Positions 56,845 through 64,000 of a stretch of 64,000 bases of DNA are shown piece by piece; within the stretch, counting starts at the first letter, position 1, and each line of letters begins with the position of its first letter. The notes under the pieces are model-generated. The model saw only the letters and a program-made list of their open reading frames with translations, did not search any database and was not told the origin of the DNA. The position numbers and the translations under genes were made by a program. The stretch comes from Parasulfitobacter algicola (lineage in GTDB: Bacteria > Pseudomonadota > Alphaproteobacteria > Rhodobacterales > Rhodobacteraceae), in the NCBI RefSeq assembly GCF_013315265.1, contig NZ_JABUFE010000003.1, forward strand, positions 62,001-126,000, in the 5' to 3' direction.

Positions 56845-58041
56845 TTAGCCTTGCGTCTGGGTGTCAGCTGCATCCGGACGCGCGCGGACTTGACCAGCGC
56901 TTGCGGCGGATAATGTATCGCGCAGTTCGACTTCCATGTTTTGCAGCTCTTTTTCTGCTTCGGCCCGCTTGCGTTTACCTTCATCAGCAATTTGCAGGCT
57001 TTCTTCAATCGTAGCGATCAATTCTGAATTAGCGATTTTGACAGCTTCAATATCGAAAACGCCGCGTTCCATTTCCTGGCGAACCTGCTTATTGGCCTCG
57101 CGCAGGTTTTTCGCATTTGCCGTCAATAGTTCATTCGTCAGATCGGTGGCATCGCGCACGGCGGCGGCGGCTTCTGACGAACGTTGGATCGTTACAGCTT
57201 GTGCCAGTTGGGTTTCCCAAAGCGGAACTGTGTTGACCAGCGTCGATTTGATCTTATTGACCAATGATTTGTCATTTTCCTGGACAAGACGGATCGACGG
57301 CAATGATTGCATCGTCACCTGACGTGTTAGTTTCAGATCATGAACACGACGTTCCAGATCGTCACGGGCGGCGCGTAAATCACGTAATTCCTGCGCTTCC
57401 ATGACCTGTTTGTCTTCGTCAGCGGCTTTGACTTCGGCCTCTTTCGCCGGAATAATCTGGGTATCCAGACGTTTGATTTTTTCTTCACCTGCCGCGATGT
57501 AAAGCGCCAGTTCATCATAGAAATTCAGTGTTTTTCCATAAAGCTGATCGAGCGATTCAATATCTTTCAAAAGCGTGTGTTCGTGGCCCAGAAGCTGGTC
57601 CGTGATCATATCAATCTGATTTTGCACGCCTTCGAACTTTGCCATGAATTTGGCCGCAGGTGCCACGCGTCCAAGAAGCTTTTCCCACCAAGACAGCTTG
57701 CGATTGGTATCCAGTTCGCTGACATTGAACCCCCGAATTGTTGTCACGATTTCACGCAGGCTATCGCCAGCAGGTCCGACATCTTTGTTACGGACATCGG
57801 CCAGCATAGATTGGCTGATCTGTTGAATTTCAGACTGCGAGGCGGAGCCAAATTCGATGATCGACTGTGTATTGGACATGTCGATTTCAGCCATACGTTT
57901 TTCGATCTCGGCGCTGGATGGCGCATCGGCCTGGTCAAGCGTGATTAATTCGCCTTTGGGTTCGGGCAAAACTACTGCTGTGATCTTTTCTACGTCCTGA
58001 AGCGTTGCTTCGGCCTTTTTACGCACATCTTCTGACATCAT
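56845..58041 (-). CDS. telA: TelA/toxic anion resistance family protein
   Basis: A 398-residue, largely helical, coiled-coil-rich cytoplasmic protein (TelA/YaaN/YceH family). Family marks are the LREIVTTIRGFNVSELD and WWEKLLGRVAPAAKF blocks, TLLKDIESLDQLYGKTLNFY, and SLPSIRLVQENDKSLVNKIK. Linked to tellurite and cell-envelope stress resistance; mechanism unclear. It lies 19 nt after xpaC. Homologues pair with xpaC in Bacillus. Confidence 0.93.
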   Translation of the reverse strand: MMSEDVRKKAEATLQDVEKITAVVLPEPKGELITLDQADAPSSAEIEKRMAEIDMSNTQSIIEFGSASQSEIQQISQSMLADVRNKDVGPAGDSLREIVTTIRGFNVSELDTNRKLSWWEKLLGRVAPAAKFMAKFEGVQNQIDMITDQLLGHEHTLLKDIESLDQLYGKTLNFYDELALYIAAGEEKIKRLDTQIIPAKEAEVKAADEDKQVMEAQELRDLRAARDDLERRVHDLKLTRQVTMQSLPSIRLVQENDKSLVNKIKSTLVNTVPLWETQLAQAVTIQRSSEAAAAVRDATDLTNELLTANAKNLREANKQVRQEMERGVFDIEAVKIANSELIATIEESLQIADEGKRKRAEAEKELQNMEVELRDTLSAASAGQVRARPDAADTQTQG

Positions 58042-58060
58042 TTACTCCTTAATTTGGGCT

Positions 58061-58945
58061 TTAATCTGTTTTCAGCCCTTCACGCTGCAAGCGATCACGC
58101 AGCACTTTAATTTCAATGTCCATATCACTACGATCATCAAGTAACATTTTTTCGGTTTTGGCCGCAAAGTTGTCTTCAAGATCGGTTAAAAGGGTTTCAT
58201 ATTCGGTTCGGATTTCCCCATCCCTCTTGCGGGGATAAAGATCGGAAAACTTAATCGTCGCGTCCCGCGCGCCTTTTAGATAAACACTTAGATACTTGCG
58301 CGCAGCCGTCAGATCGCGCGGGTCATCTTCGATTGTGCGAAACATCTTGCGGGCGGTTTCGGAAAACCGATCCACCCGTCGTTCTAACGCCCTGTCCCCA
58401 AGTCGTTTGATCGCATCGTTCATCGCCACCACATGTTTTTCAGCATCGCCAACAGCCCGTGCGACACGGTCCTGCTGAAAGGTATCGACATCTTCCATGC
58501 CCTTGTTGGTCAGCGGATCGATGCCAAAAGCGAACATATGCAGCGCGGTGCCAACAGTGGCAAAGATGATCGGCGTAAGCAGCGTATCAAGCCCTGAAAA
58601 ACCAGCCAAACCCAAACCCCAGCCCGTCAGGATTGAGGCAAAGATTTTGCGCGGGATTGCAGGGCGCTTGGCAACACGCCGCGCGTCATAGGCTTCGTGG
58701 GCCAGCATTCCTTCGCGCGTCAACCAGGCGGCCAGGATCAACAAACCAAACGCAGTCAGGTTCAGGGCAAGACCGACCGGTTCGGACCAGAATGCCCGTA
58801 TTGCCAAAGGAAAAGGTGCGAAAAACAGCAGATTGACACGTCCGCCGACACGCGTTCGCTTTTTGCCAGTATAGGCATTGGGAACGTCAGCTGGTGTTTC
58901 AGATTTTCCATCGGGGCTGAATTTGCCGCCAAATCGTTGCGCCAT
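58061..58945 (-). CDS. xpaC: XpaC-like membrane protein (5-bromo-4-chloroindolyl phosphate hydrolysis family)
   Basis: A 294-residue protein with four predicted spans in the first half (about 35-165) and a helical C-terminal cytoplasmic part (about 170-294) with many charged residues (RRVDRFSETARKMFRTIEDD). It matches the XpaC family. The start is the ATG at 58945, whose A overlaps the stop codon of the upstream microprotein (TAATG), so translation is coupled. It lies next to telA, as in Bacillus. Confidence 0.85.
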   Translation of the reverse strand: MAQRFGGKFSPDGKSETPADVPNAYTGKKRTRVGGRVNLLFFAPFPLAIRAFWSEPVGLALNLTAFGLLILAAWLTREGMLAHEAYDARRVAKRPAIPRKIFASILTGWGLGLAGFSGLDTLLTPIIFATVGTALHMFAFGIDPLTNKGMEDVDTFQQDRVARAVGDAEKHVVAMNDAIKRLGDRALERRVDRFSETARKMFRTIEDDPRDLTAARKYLSVYLKGARDATIKFSDLYPRKRDGEIRTEYETLLTDLEDNFAAKTEKMLLDDRSDMDIEIKVLRDRLQREGLKTD

Positions 58946-59028
58946 TACGCCCCCCCGGACAAGGAAACATATAAAATAAAGGCAATGAGCAGAAAAAAAG
59001 CAATCTTCTGCAAACCAGTTCCAGACAT
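58945..59028 (-). CDS. 27-residue single-span membrane microprotein
   Basis: An ATG at 59028 with a strong GGGGGA RBS 5-7 nt upstream opens a 27-codon frame: MSGTGLQKIAFFLLIAF then ILYVSLSGGA. It is one hydrophobic helix with short polar ends. Its stop overlaps the xpaC start (TAATG). The RBS, hydrophobic composition and coupling support translation. It would be missed by length cut-offs. It may be a subunit of the TerC/XpaC/TelA membrane complex. Confidence 0.72.
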   Translation of the reverse strand: MSGTGLQKIAFFLLIAFILYVSLSGGA

Positions 59029-59097
59029 TTATTCCCCCGGTGTGTGGCACCACATGTGCTTATACATAGGCGATGCCCTTTGATGTTGCCAGATAAT

Positions 59098-59922
59098 TTA
59101 GCGTTGTTGGCCTGTCCGGCGTTCTGCATTAAGCTTGCGCGTGTATCCAGATTGCAGAATTTCGACGGCGACCAAGACGATCACAGCGAAGTAGAATGTG
59201 GTTTTCGACATTGGGATCAACGGATAGCCAAAGATTTTCAGCTGAAGATCATCATCATGCATGGCGTGTGATGCCGCGACGCCAGCTTCGCCCAATAAGA
59301 CAACTCCGACGATCAACAGAATAAACAGGCCAAGAACTTCGTACATGCGATTTTTTTCCAAAAACCGCGTAACGCCATCTGCAAGAACAAGCATTGCAAG
59401 CCCCGATAGAAGGATCGCTGTCGCAAGGATGGGGAAGACATCCGTGATTGCAATGGCCGATAGAACAGAGTCAAAACTAAAGATCAGGTTCATAAAGACA
59501 ATCAAAAGAACGACCTGCCGCGCTGACTTGCCGGATTTTGCTTCAACATCCGTATTCAGATGTTCGATAGACAACATGTGGCCGATTTCTTTGACTGCTG
59601 TGTAGATGATAAAGATACCACCGACGATAAAGACGCATGTGGCAAAGTTTATCCCGCCTTCCAGAATACCTGTCCAATTGAAGATATAAAACGGTTCGGC
59701 CAGCATTTCGATCAGCTGGATCATCACAAACAGCAAGATAACCCGCAAGGCAACGGCGATAATGATCCCCCAGAAACGTACTGCTTTTTGTTGCGCAACG
59801 GGCGCGCGTTGGCTTTCGATACTGATATAAAGCAGGTTATCAAATCCCAAAACTGCTTGTAAAAAGCACAGCATCAACAGATTGCCAAGGTTCTCGATGG
59901 TCAATAAATCAGCCATAGTCAC
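59098..59922 (-). CDS. terC: TerC family integral membrane protein
   Basis: A 274-residue protein with 7-8 spans. TerC marks are AVLGFDNLLYISIES at the N-terminus and FMNLIFSFDSVLSAIAITD in the middle, both containing the FDN/FDS acidic pair, proposed metal-transport residues. In other systems TerC family members export Mn2+ or take part in tellurite resistance. It is the first gene of the operon that includes xpaC, telA, SPFH and zinc-ribbon genes. The start is 59922 or 59916. Confidence 0.92.
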   Translation of the reverse strand: MTMADLLTIENLGNLLMLCFLQAVLGFDNLLYISIESQRAPVAQQKAVRFWGIIIAVALRVILLFVMIQLIEMLAEPFYIFNWTGILEGGINFATCVFIVGGIFIIYTAVKEIGHMLSIEHLNTDVEAKSGKSARQVVLLIVFMNLIFSFDSVLSAIAITDVFPILATAILLSGLAMLVLADGVTRFLEKNRMYEVLGLFILLIVGVVLLGEAGVAASHAMHDDDLQLKIFGYPLIPMSKTTFYFAVIVLVAVEILQSGYTRKLNAERRTGQQR

Positions 59923-59994
59923 GTGTCCCAGAAATTATTGTTTAAAAGCAGCAATAACGCCACGGCTTATAAAAGCAACTGTTCTAAGGTAAGA

Positions 59995-60771
59995 TCAGTT
60001 CCGTCTTGGTCTGCGTCTTTTGGGCTGTGGCTTTGGTGTTTCGTGTAATCCAAGCTGATCTTTGACCACGCGCTGTTTGATTTCTTCGACCTCGCCGGGT
60101 TTCAGATCTGCCAATTGAAACGGGCCATAGCTGATCCGCAAAAGCCGGTTGACCGTGATGCCGACAGCCTCCATTGCACGGCGGATTTCGCGGTTTTTAC
60201 CTTCGCGCAGGCCAACGGTCAGCCAGACATTTGCGCCTTGCTGGCGGTCAAGACGCACGTCCATCGGTTGATACCGGACGCCGTCGACTGTCATGCCTTT
60301 GCGCAATGGCTCTAGCGTTTCGTCTGAGGGCGTTCCCTTGGCGCGAACGCGGTATTTCCGCACCCATCCTGTTGAAGGCAGTTCCAGTTTTCGTTTGACC
60401 TCACCGTCATTTGTCAGCAGCAACAGTCCTTCTGAATTCAGATCAAGCCGCCCGATTGACATCACCCGCGGCAAATCATCGGGCAGCGTATCAAAAACAG
60501 TTTCGCGCCCCTTTTCATCGCGCGCACTGGTCACAAGGCCAATCGGTTTATAATAAAGCCAAAGACGCGGGGGTTCGGGGTCGGCCAACGGCTTGCCGTC
60601 AAAGGCAATTTTATCTGCTGTGGTTACGTTCAGCGCAGGGCTGGTGATTGTCTTACCATTGACGCTGACGCGCCCGGCTTCGATCAGCCGTTCGGCTTCG
60701 CGCCGGGATGCAAGGCCAGCACGGGCCAGAACTTTGGCGATCCGGTCGCCCTTGGGTGTGTTTTCGGTCAT
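59995..60771 (-). CDS. rluB: 23S rRNA pseudouridine synthase (RsuA/RluB family)
   Basis: A 258-residue enzyme. An S4 RNA-binding domain (about 8-70; IAKVLARAGLASRREAERLI) precedes the synthase domain with the catalytic Asp in IGRLDLNSEGLLLLTNDG and the KNREIRRAME motif. The C-terminal tail is very basic (PKPQPKRRRPRRN). RluB modifies 23S rRNA at U2605 (E. coli numbering); RluE/RluF types are possible. The start at 60771 is chosen by length; the RBS is weak. It is divergent from tadA. Confidence 0.9.
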   Translation of the reverse strand: MTENTPKGDRIAKVLARAGLASRREAERLIEAGRVSVNGKTITSPALNVTTADKIAFDGKPLADPEPPRLWLYYKPIGLVTSARDEKGRETVFDTLPDDLPRVMSIGRLDLNSEGLLLLTNDGEVKRKLELPSTGWVRKYRVRAKGTPSDETLEPLRKGMTVDGVRYQPMDVRLDRQQGANVWLTVGLREGKNREIRRAMEAVGITVNRLLRISYGPFQLADLKPGEVEEIKQRVVKDQLGLHETPKPQPKRRRPRRN

Positions 60772-60837
60772 GATCGCCGATGTAGCGGGTTTTGTTATGT
60801 CTTGCCAGCGTATCCTGTTTTGGGGCATTTGCGGATA

Positions 60838-61287
60838 ATGGTCTTTAAAAGTCATATGGATTTAGCGTTAGATCAGGCACGTTTGGCCGCAGATCGGGGC
60901 GAGGTGCCAGTGGGCGCTGTGTTGGTCGCGCCTTCTGGTCAGATCGTGGCAAAAGCAGGTAACCGAACACGTGAATTATCAGATCCCACAGCCCATGCCG
61001 AGGTTTTGGTATTGCGCGAAGGCTGCAAGGCATTGGGCAGTGAACGTCTGTCCGGATATGATCTGTATGTCACGTTAGAGCCGTGTCCGATGTGCGCCGC
61101 TGTCATATCAAATGCACGGATTGCACGGTTGTATTATGCGGCGGCTGATCCAAAATCGGGTGGTGTTGCGCATGGGGCCAAAGTGTTCAGCCATTCGCAA
61201 TGCCATCACAGGCCAGAGATCTACGATGGGCTTTCAGCAACCGAAGCAGAAGATTTGCTAAAAACATTCTTTGCAAACCGCCGTTAG
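60838..61287 (+). CDS. tadA: tRNA-specific adenosine deaminase
   Basis: A 149-residue zinc deaminase making inosine-34 in tRNA-Arg(ACG). Zinc and catalytic residues are in DPTAHAEVLVLR (HAE) and LEPCPMCAAVI (PCxxC). The GEVPVGAVLVAP start is typical. The ATG at 60838 (MVFKSHMDLALDQA) is chosen; 60856 is a shorter choice. It is divergent from the pseudouridine synthase gene by 66 nt. Confidence 0.94.
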   Translation: MVFKSHMDLALDQARLAADRGEVPVGAVLVAPSGQIVAKAGNRTRELSDPTAHAEVLVLREGCKALGSERLSGYDLYVTLEPCPMCAAVISNARIARLYYAAADPKSGGVAHGAKVFSHSQCHHRPEIYDGLSATEAEDLLKTFFANRR

Positions 61288-61639
61288 GGGGGAACCTCAG
61301 GTGCGTTTGACTTTTCGGTCAGAGTTTTGCCCATGAAAGCCTGCCGCTCGTGCGCTTCGCTGTGAAGGGCAGGCTCATACTTTTCAATTCGGTTTTCTTC
61401 ACTACAGCAAATGGCGACTTATATAAGCGGCGGCGGACTCATACGCAAAACGAATGCATCTTCACCAGTTACCTTGTCACACCGAACGATACGGTCAGTG
61501 GCGGTGATTTTCTCGGCTAGTATATGAACTTTACCAGTAAACGGCTTGAAACGCACGATTGCTTCAAGAGTATACGCCGGCTGAGCGATGATAGGCTGTA
61601 TTTACCCAAGCGGGTGTTGTGTTCTTTTAACTGGGCAAT
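61288..61639. other. Intergenic region with a possible gene remnant
   Basis: 352 nt without a clear gene. On the minus strand, 61422-61601 is open for 60 codons, with protein-like content (PFTGKVHILAEKI, VTGEDAFVLRM) but no good start codon or RBS. It may be a remnant or chance. The region ends with one copy of a direct repeat also found at 62544. Confidence 0.45.
61585..61611. repeat. Direct repeat, copy 1 (flanks mgtC-like gene)
   Basis: GCGATGATAGGCTG then TATTTACCCAAGC. Compared with copy 2 at 62544-62571 it lacks one G and has one substitution; 26 of 28 positions agree. It is 29 nt before the mgtC-like ATG. Confidence 0.75.
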
Positions 61640-62404
61640 ATGATCACTCAGCTCATAATCGTGGAAAGCCTTGCAGTGGTTCAAGTTTATTCTGACATCA
61701 ATATATCTTTGCTTTTTGCAACGATTAACATGGGTTTTGCGTTAGCTATGGGCGCCATCATCGGATCCGAGCGGCAGTTTCGCGGGCGGATGGCGGGGCT
61801 TCGGACGAATGCATTGGTTGCCCTTGGCGCTGCTGGCTTTGTTGTTTTTGCAGCACTGTTTCCCGATGATATTAACCCCACACGTGTCGCGGCTCAGGTC
61901 GTTTCGGGCATTGGGTTTCTGGGGGCCGGCATCATCTTTCGAGATGGATTTAATATCCAGGGTATAAACACTGCAGCCACGTTATGGTGCTCTGCTGCGG
62001 TTGGATTGATTTCGGGGTCTGGGCATCTTGGTTATGCGGCAGTGCTGACATCTTTGATTGTATTTGCGAACTTGGGGCTGAGGCCGGTTGTTCGAAAGTT
62101 AAAAAAGGCTGAAATCAGAAACGCACAAGGCTTTCAAACGTATCAGTTAAAGGCGGCTTGTCTTCATAAAGATGGTAAGGAAATTCGTACGATCCTGCTT
62201 GGCAGTCTTGGCGATCTGGGGCTTGGCTTGTGCCAGATTGTAAACCGTGGGGACGGTGACACCGCAGAGATCATCGTAGAGGTTCAAGGTATGGCTGCCG
62301 ATACTGGTAAAGTAGAGAAGGTAATCGGTCAGTTGTCGCTGGATTCCCGTGTTTTACGCGCAAGTTGGAGCACTATGGATGATGACGATATTACAGCCGT
62401 TTGA
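61640..62404 (+). CDS. mgtC: MgtC/SapB family membrane protein
   Basis: A 254-residue protein. The N-terminal membrane domain (about 30-155) has the family motifs MGAIIGSERQFRGRMAGLRT, VVSGIGFLGAGIIF and GINTAATLWCSAAVGLISG. The C-terminal part (about 160-250) is an ACT-like regulatory domain. Such proteins affect Mg2+ homeostasis and F-ATPase control in pathogens; here the role is unknown. The first 20-25 residues are uncertain and a later start is possible. It is bounded by direct repeats. Confidence 0.85.
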   Translation: MITQLIIVESLAVVQVYSDINISLLFATINMGFALAMGAIIGSERQFRGRMAGLRTNALVALGAAGFVVFAALFPDDINPTRVAAQVVSGIGFLGAGIIFRDGFNIQGINTAATLWCSAAVGLISGSGHLGYAAVLTSLIVFANLGLRPVVRKLKKAEIRNAQGFQTYQLKAACLHKDGKEIRTILLGSLGDLGLGLCQIVNRGDGDTAEIIVEVQGMAADTGKVEKVIGQLSLDSRVLRASWSTMDDDDITAV

Positions 62405-62543
62405 ATAGATGACTGGGGTCAGTCCAACCCGTCAAAAACTGCCATCAGCTAGTATAATCGCGTTCAACATCTTATCAAACATGAGACCTGAAAAGTGAAT
62501 TGATCGCTTTTTCCGGCCAAGTATTCAGCGCTTGTCCTGCTAG

Positions 62544-62571
62544 GCGATGATAGGCTGGTATTTATCCAAGC
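62544..62571. repeat. Direct repeat, copy 2 (overlaps end of mcd)
   Basis: GCGATGATAGGCTGG then TATTTATCCAAGC. The right end includes the last codons and stop of mcd (minus strand: CTT GGA TAA). Copy 1 lies 959 nt to the left, on the other side of the mgtC-like gene. Confidence 0.75.
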
Positions 62572-64000
62572 AAACGGCGTGCAATCACTTGTGCCTGAAT
62601 TTCAGCGGCCCCTTCGAAGATGTTCAGGATACGTGCGTCGCACATGATGCGACTGATCGCGTATTCCAGCGCGAAACCGTTCCCCCCGTGAATCTGCAAT
62701 CCGTTATCTGCGGCAGCCCACGCCACGCGGGCACCAAGAAGCTTGGCCATGCCAGCCTCAAGATCACAACGGCGACCCTCGTCTTTTTCGCGTGCAGAAA
62801 AATAGGTCAGCTGGCGTGCAACCATGATTTCGACCGCCATCATTGCAAGTTTACCGGACACCCGGGGAAATTCGATCAGCGATTTGCCGAATTGTTTGCG
62901 ATCAATGGCATATTGCATGGACACGTCCAGCGCGGATTGTGCGACGCCGATTGCGCGGGCCGCTGTCTGAATGCGCGCAGACTCAAACGTCTCCATCAGT
63001 TGCTTGAAGCCTCTGCCCTCTTGCCCACCAAGCAGATTTTCACCTTTTACATGAAAATTATCAAAGGCCAGTTCGTATTCCTTCATACCGCGATAACCCA
63101 GTACTTCAATTTCCCCCCCCGTCATTCCATCGGTTGGAAAGGGATTTTCATCAGTGCCGGGTTCTTTTTCGGCCAGAAACATTGAAAGGCCTTTGTAATC
63201 GGTCGTGTCTGGATCTGTCCGCGCCAGTAGCGTCATCATTTGAGTGCGTGCAGCATGTGTGATCCAAGTCTTGTTGCCAGTCACACGATAGTCGTCACCG
63301 TCTTTCACGGCGCGTGCACGCAGACTGCCCAGATCAGAGCCTGTATTAGGTTCTGTGAAAACGGCTGTCGGCAGGGTTTCTGCACTGGACAGACGGGGCA
63401 GCCATTTCTGTTTTTGTTCTTCCGTACCACCGCACAGGATCAGTTCAGCGGCGATTTCAGACCTGGTACCCAAAGACCCGACCCCGATATAGCCACGCGA
63501 TAGTTCCTCGGACACGACACACATGGCCGATTTCGACATGCCAAATCCGCCGTATTCCTCGGGGATGGTCAGGCCGAAGACACCCATTTCGGCCAGCTCC
63601 TGAATGATCTCGATCGGGATCAGTTCATCTTTCAGATGCCAGTCGTGGGCATAGGGTTCGACTTTATCCACGCTGAACCGGCGAAATTGTTCACGCACCA
63701 TTTCCAGTTCGTCATCCAGTCCGGTCGCGCCAACAGTAATATTGGCTGATTGTTCCTGCATCAGTTCGACAAGGCGTGTGCGCGCAGCTTGTGTATTTCC
63801 TGACTGAGTCAGTGTCATGATCGCGGGGACCATCATATCGCGCTGGTCATCCTGGATCAGACCGATATCCTGCAACCGCAGGATTTCCCCCTGGTTCATG
63901 GGAATGCCACCATAAATCTGCCAAAGGTATTCACCAAAAGCGATTTGATGGATCAGTTGTTCTGTCTCACCAAACTTATCATCTGCATTCAAGCGTTCTG
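62562..64000 (-). CDS. mcd: (2S)-methylsuccinyl-CoA dehydrogenase, 5' end outside window
   Basis: An acyl-CoA dehydrogenase family flavoprotein, open through the window edge, so the N-terminus is missing (at least 479 residues present). Distinctive Mcd features are an N-terminal extension (EQLIHQIAFGEYLWQIYGG, then TQSGNTQAARTRLVELMQ), LKDELIPIEIIQELAEMGVFG, and the EPNTGSDLGSLRARAVKDGD FAD loop. The sequence agrees along its length with the R. sphaeroides enzyme as I know it. It oxidises methylsuccinyl-CoA to mesaconyl-CoA in the ethylmalonyl-CoA pathway for acetate assimilation. The in-frame TTG at 63992 is not the start. Confidence 0.93.
   Translation of the reverse strand, partial: ERLNADDKFGETEQLIHQIAFGEYLWQIYGGIPMNQGEILRLQDIGLIQDDQRDMMVPAIMTLTQSGNTQAARTRLVELMQEQSANITVGATGLDDELEMVREQFRRFSVDKVEPYAHDWHLKDELIPIEIIQELAEMGVFGLTIPEEYGGFGMSKSAMCVVSEELSRGYIGVGSLGTRSEIAAELILCGGTEEQKQKWLPRLSSAETLPTAVFTEPNTGSDLGSLRARAVKDGDDYRVTGNKTWITHAARTQMMTLLARTDPDTTDYKGLSMFLAEKEPGTDENPFPTDGMTGGEIEVLGYRGMKEYELAFDNFHVKGENLLGGQEGRGFKQLMETFESARIQTAARAIGVAQSALDVSMQYAIDRKQFGKSLIEFPRVSGKLAMMAVEIMVARQLTYFSAREKDEGRRCDLEAGMAKLLGARVAWAAADNGLQIHGGNGFALEYAISRIMCDARILNIFEGAAEIQAQVIARRLLG

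Noticed and set aside
62547-63185. Plus-strand ORF opposite mcd (212 codons)
   Set aside because: Antisense shadow of a confidently identified gene.

Overview
This is a 64 kb stretch of a bacterial chromosome, gene-dense and moderately GC-rich. It probably comes from a roseobacter-type alphaproteobacterium (Rhodobacteraceae). The evidence is the gene content: a GcrA cell-cycle regulator, an mlaA-mlaC pair, glnK-amtB, a methylsuccinyl-CoA dehydrogenase of the ethylmalonyl-CoA pathway, a full-length pyruvate carboxylase, a cyanide-insensitive-type bd oxidase, and an Irr-like inverted repeat in front of a metal exporter. No rRNA, tRNA, CRISPR array, prophage or intact insertion sequence was found. 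Most genes are ordinary core genes; the accessory interest lies in a few short modules.

Layout. 1-7.4 kb: end of mlaA, mlaC, a class A penicillin-binding protein, glnK-amtB, a lipoprotein and an MFS carrier. 7.5-15.4 kb: zapE, an AT-rich orphan, a MATE pump, two hot-dog thioesterases, an ArsP_2-like metal exporter behind an ICE/Irr-like box, a MerR regulator and a two-gene K+ uptake system. 15.4-18.3 kb: a secreted subtilase with a long poly-Asp tract, divergent from an ECF sigma/anti-sigma pair. 18.4-23.2 kb: a four-gene BMP-type nucleoside ABC importer. 23.4-28.0 kb: rimI-tsaB-GFA-nfu, a universal stress protein, a membrane hypothetical and a branched-chain aminotransferase. 28.2-37.6 kb: an atypical SDR, trpS, a rhomboid-fold protein lacking its catalytic residues, an OmpA-domain protein, DUF2237, gcrA, an orphan ABC-2 permease, an EamA carrier, argD-argF and a membrane orphan. 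37.7-46.7 kb: pyruvate carboxylase, an SDR, an MFS gene with an apparent N-terminal frameshift, cydAB and a periplasmic PilJ-domain protein.

46.7-53.5 kb: a lipase-like hydrolase, cspA, an ArsC/Spx-like protein, and a minus-strand operon of small Cys-containing secreted peptide, DUF692/MNIO enzyme, DUF2063 partner and DoxX. This is the layout of bufferin-type, MNIO-modified, copper-sequestering peptides. thrS lies just upstream.

53.6-59.9 kb: one minus-strand operon of TerC, a previously unmarked 27-residue membrane peptide, XpaC, TelA, a DUF2927 lipoprotein, an SPFH protein with a C-terminal GYF-like domain, and a zinc-ribbon membrane protein. It joins pieces that in Bacillus lie at separate loci (xpaC-yaaN, ydjGI, yceFH), and is the best candidate here for an under-described envelope-stress complex. 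60.0-64.0 kb: a 23S pseudouridine synthase, tadA, an mgtC-like gene flanked by a near-perfect direct repeat, and mcd running off the window.
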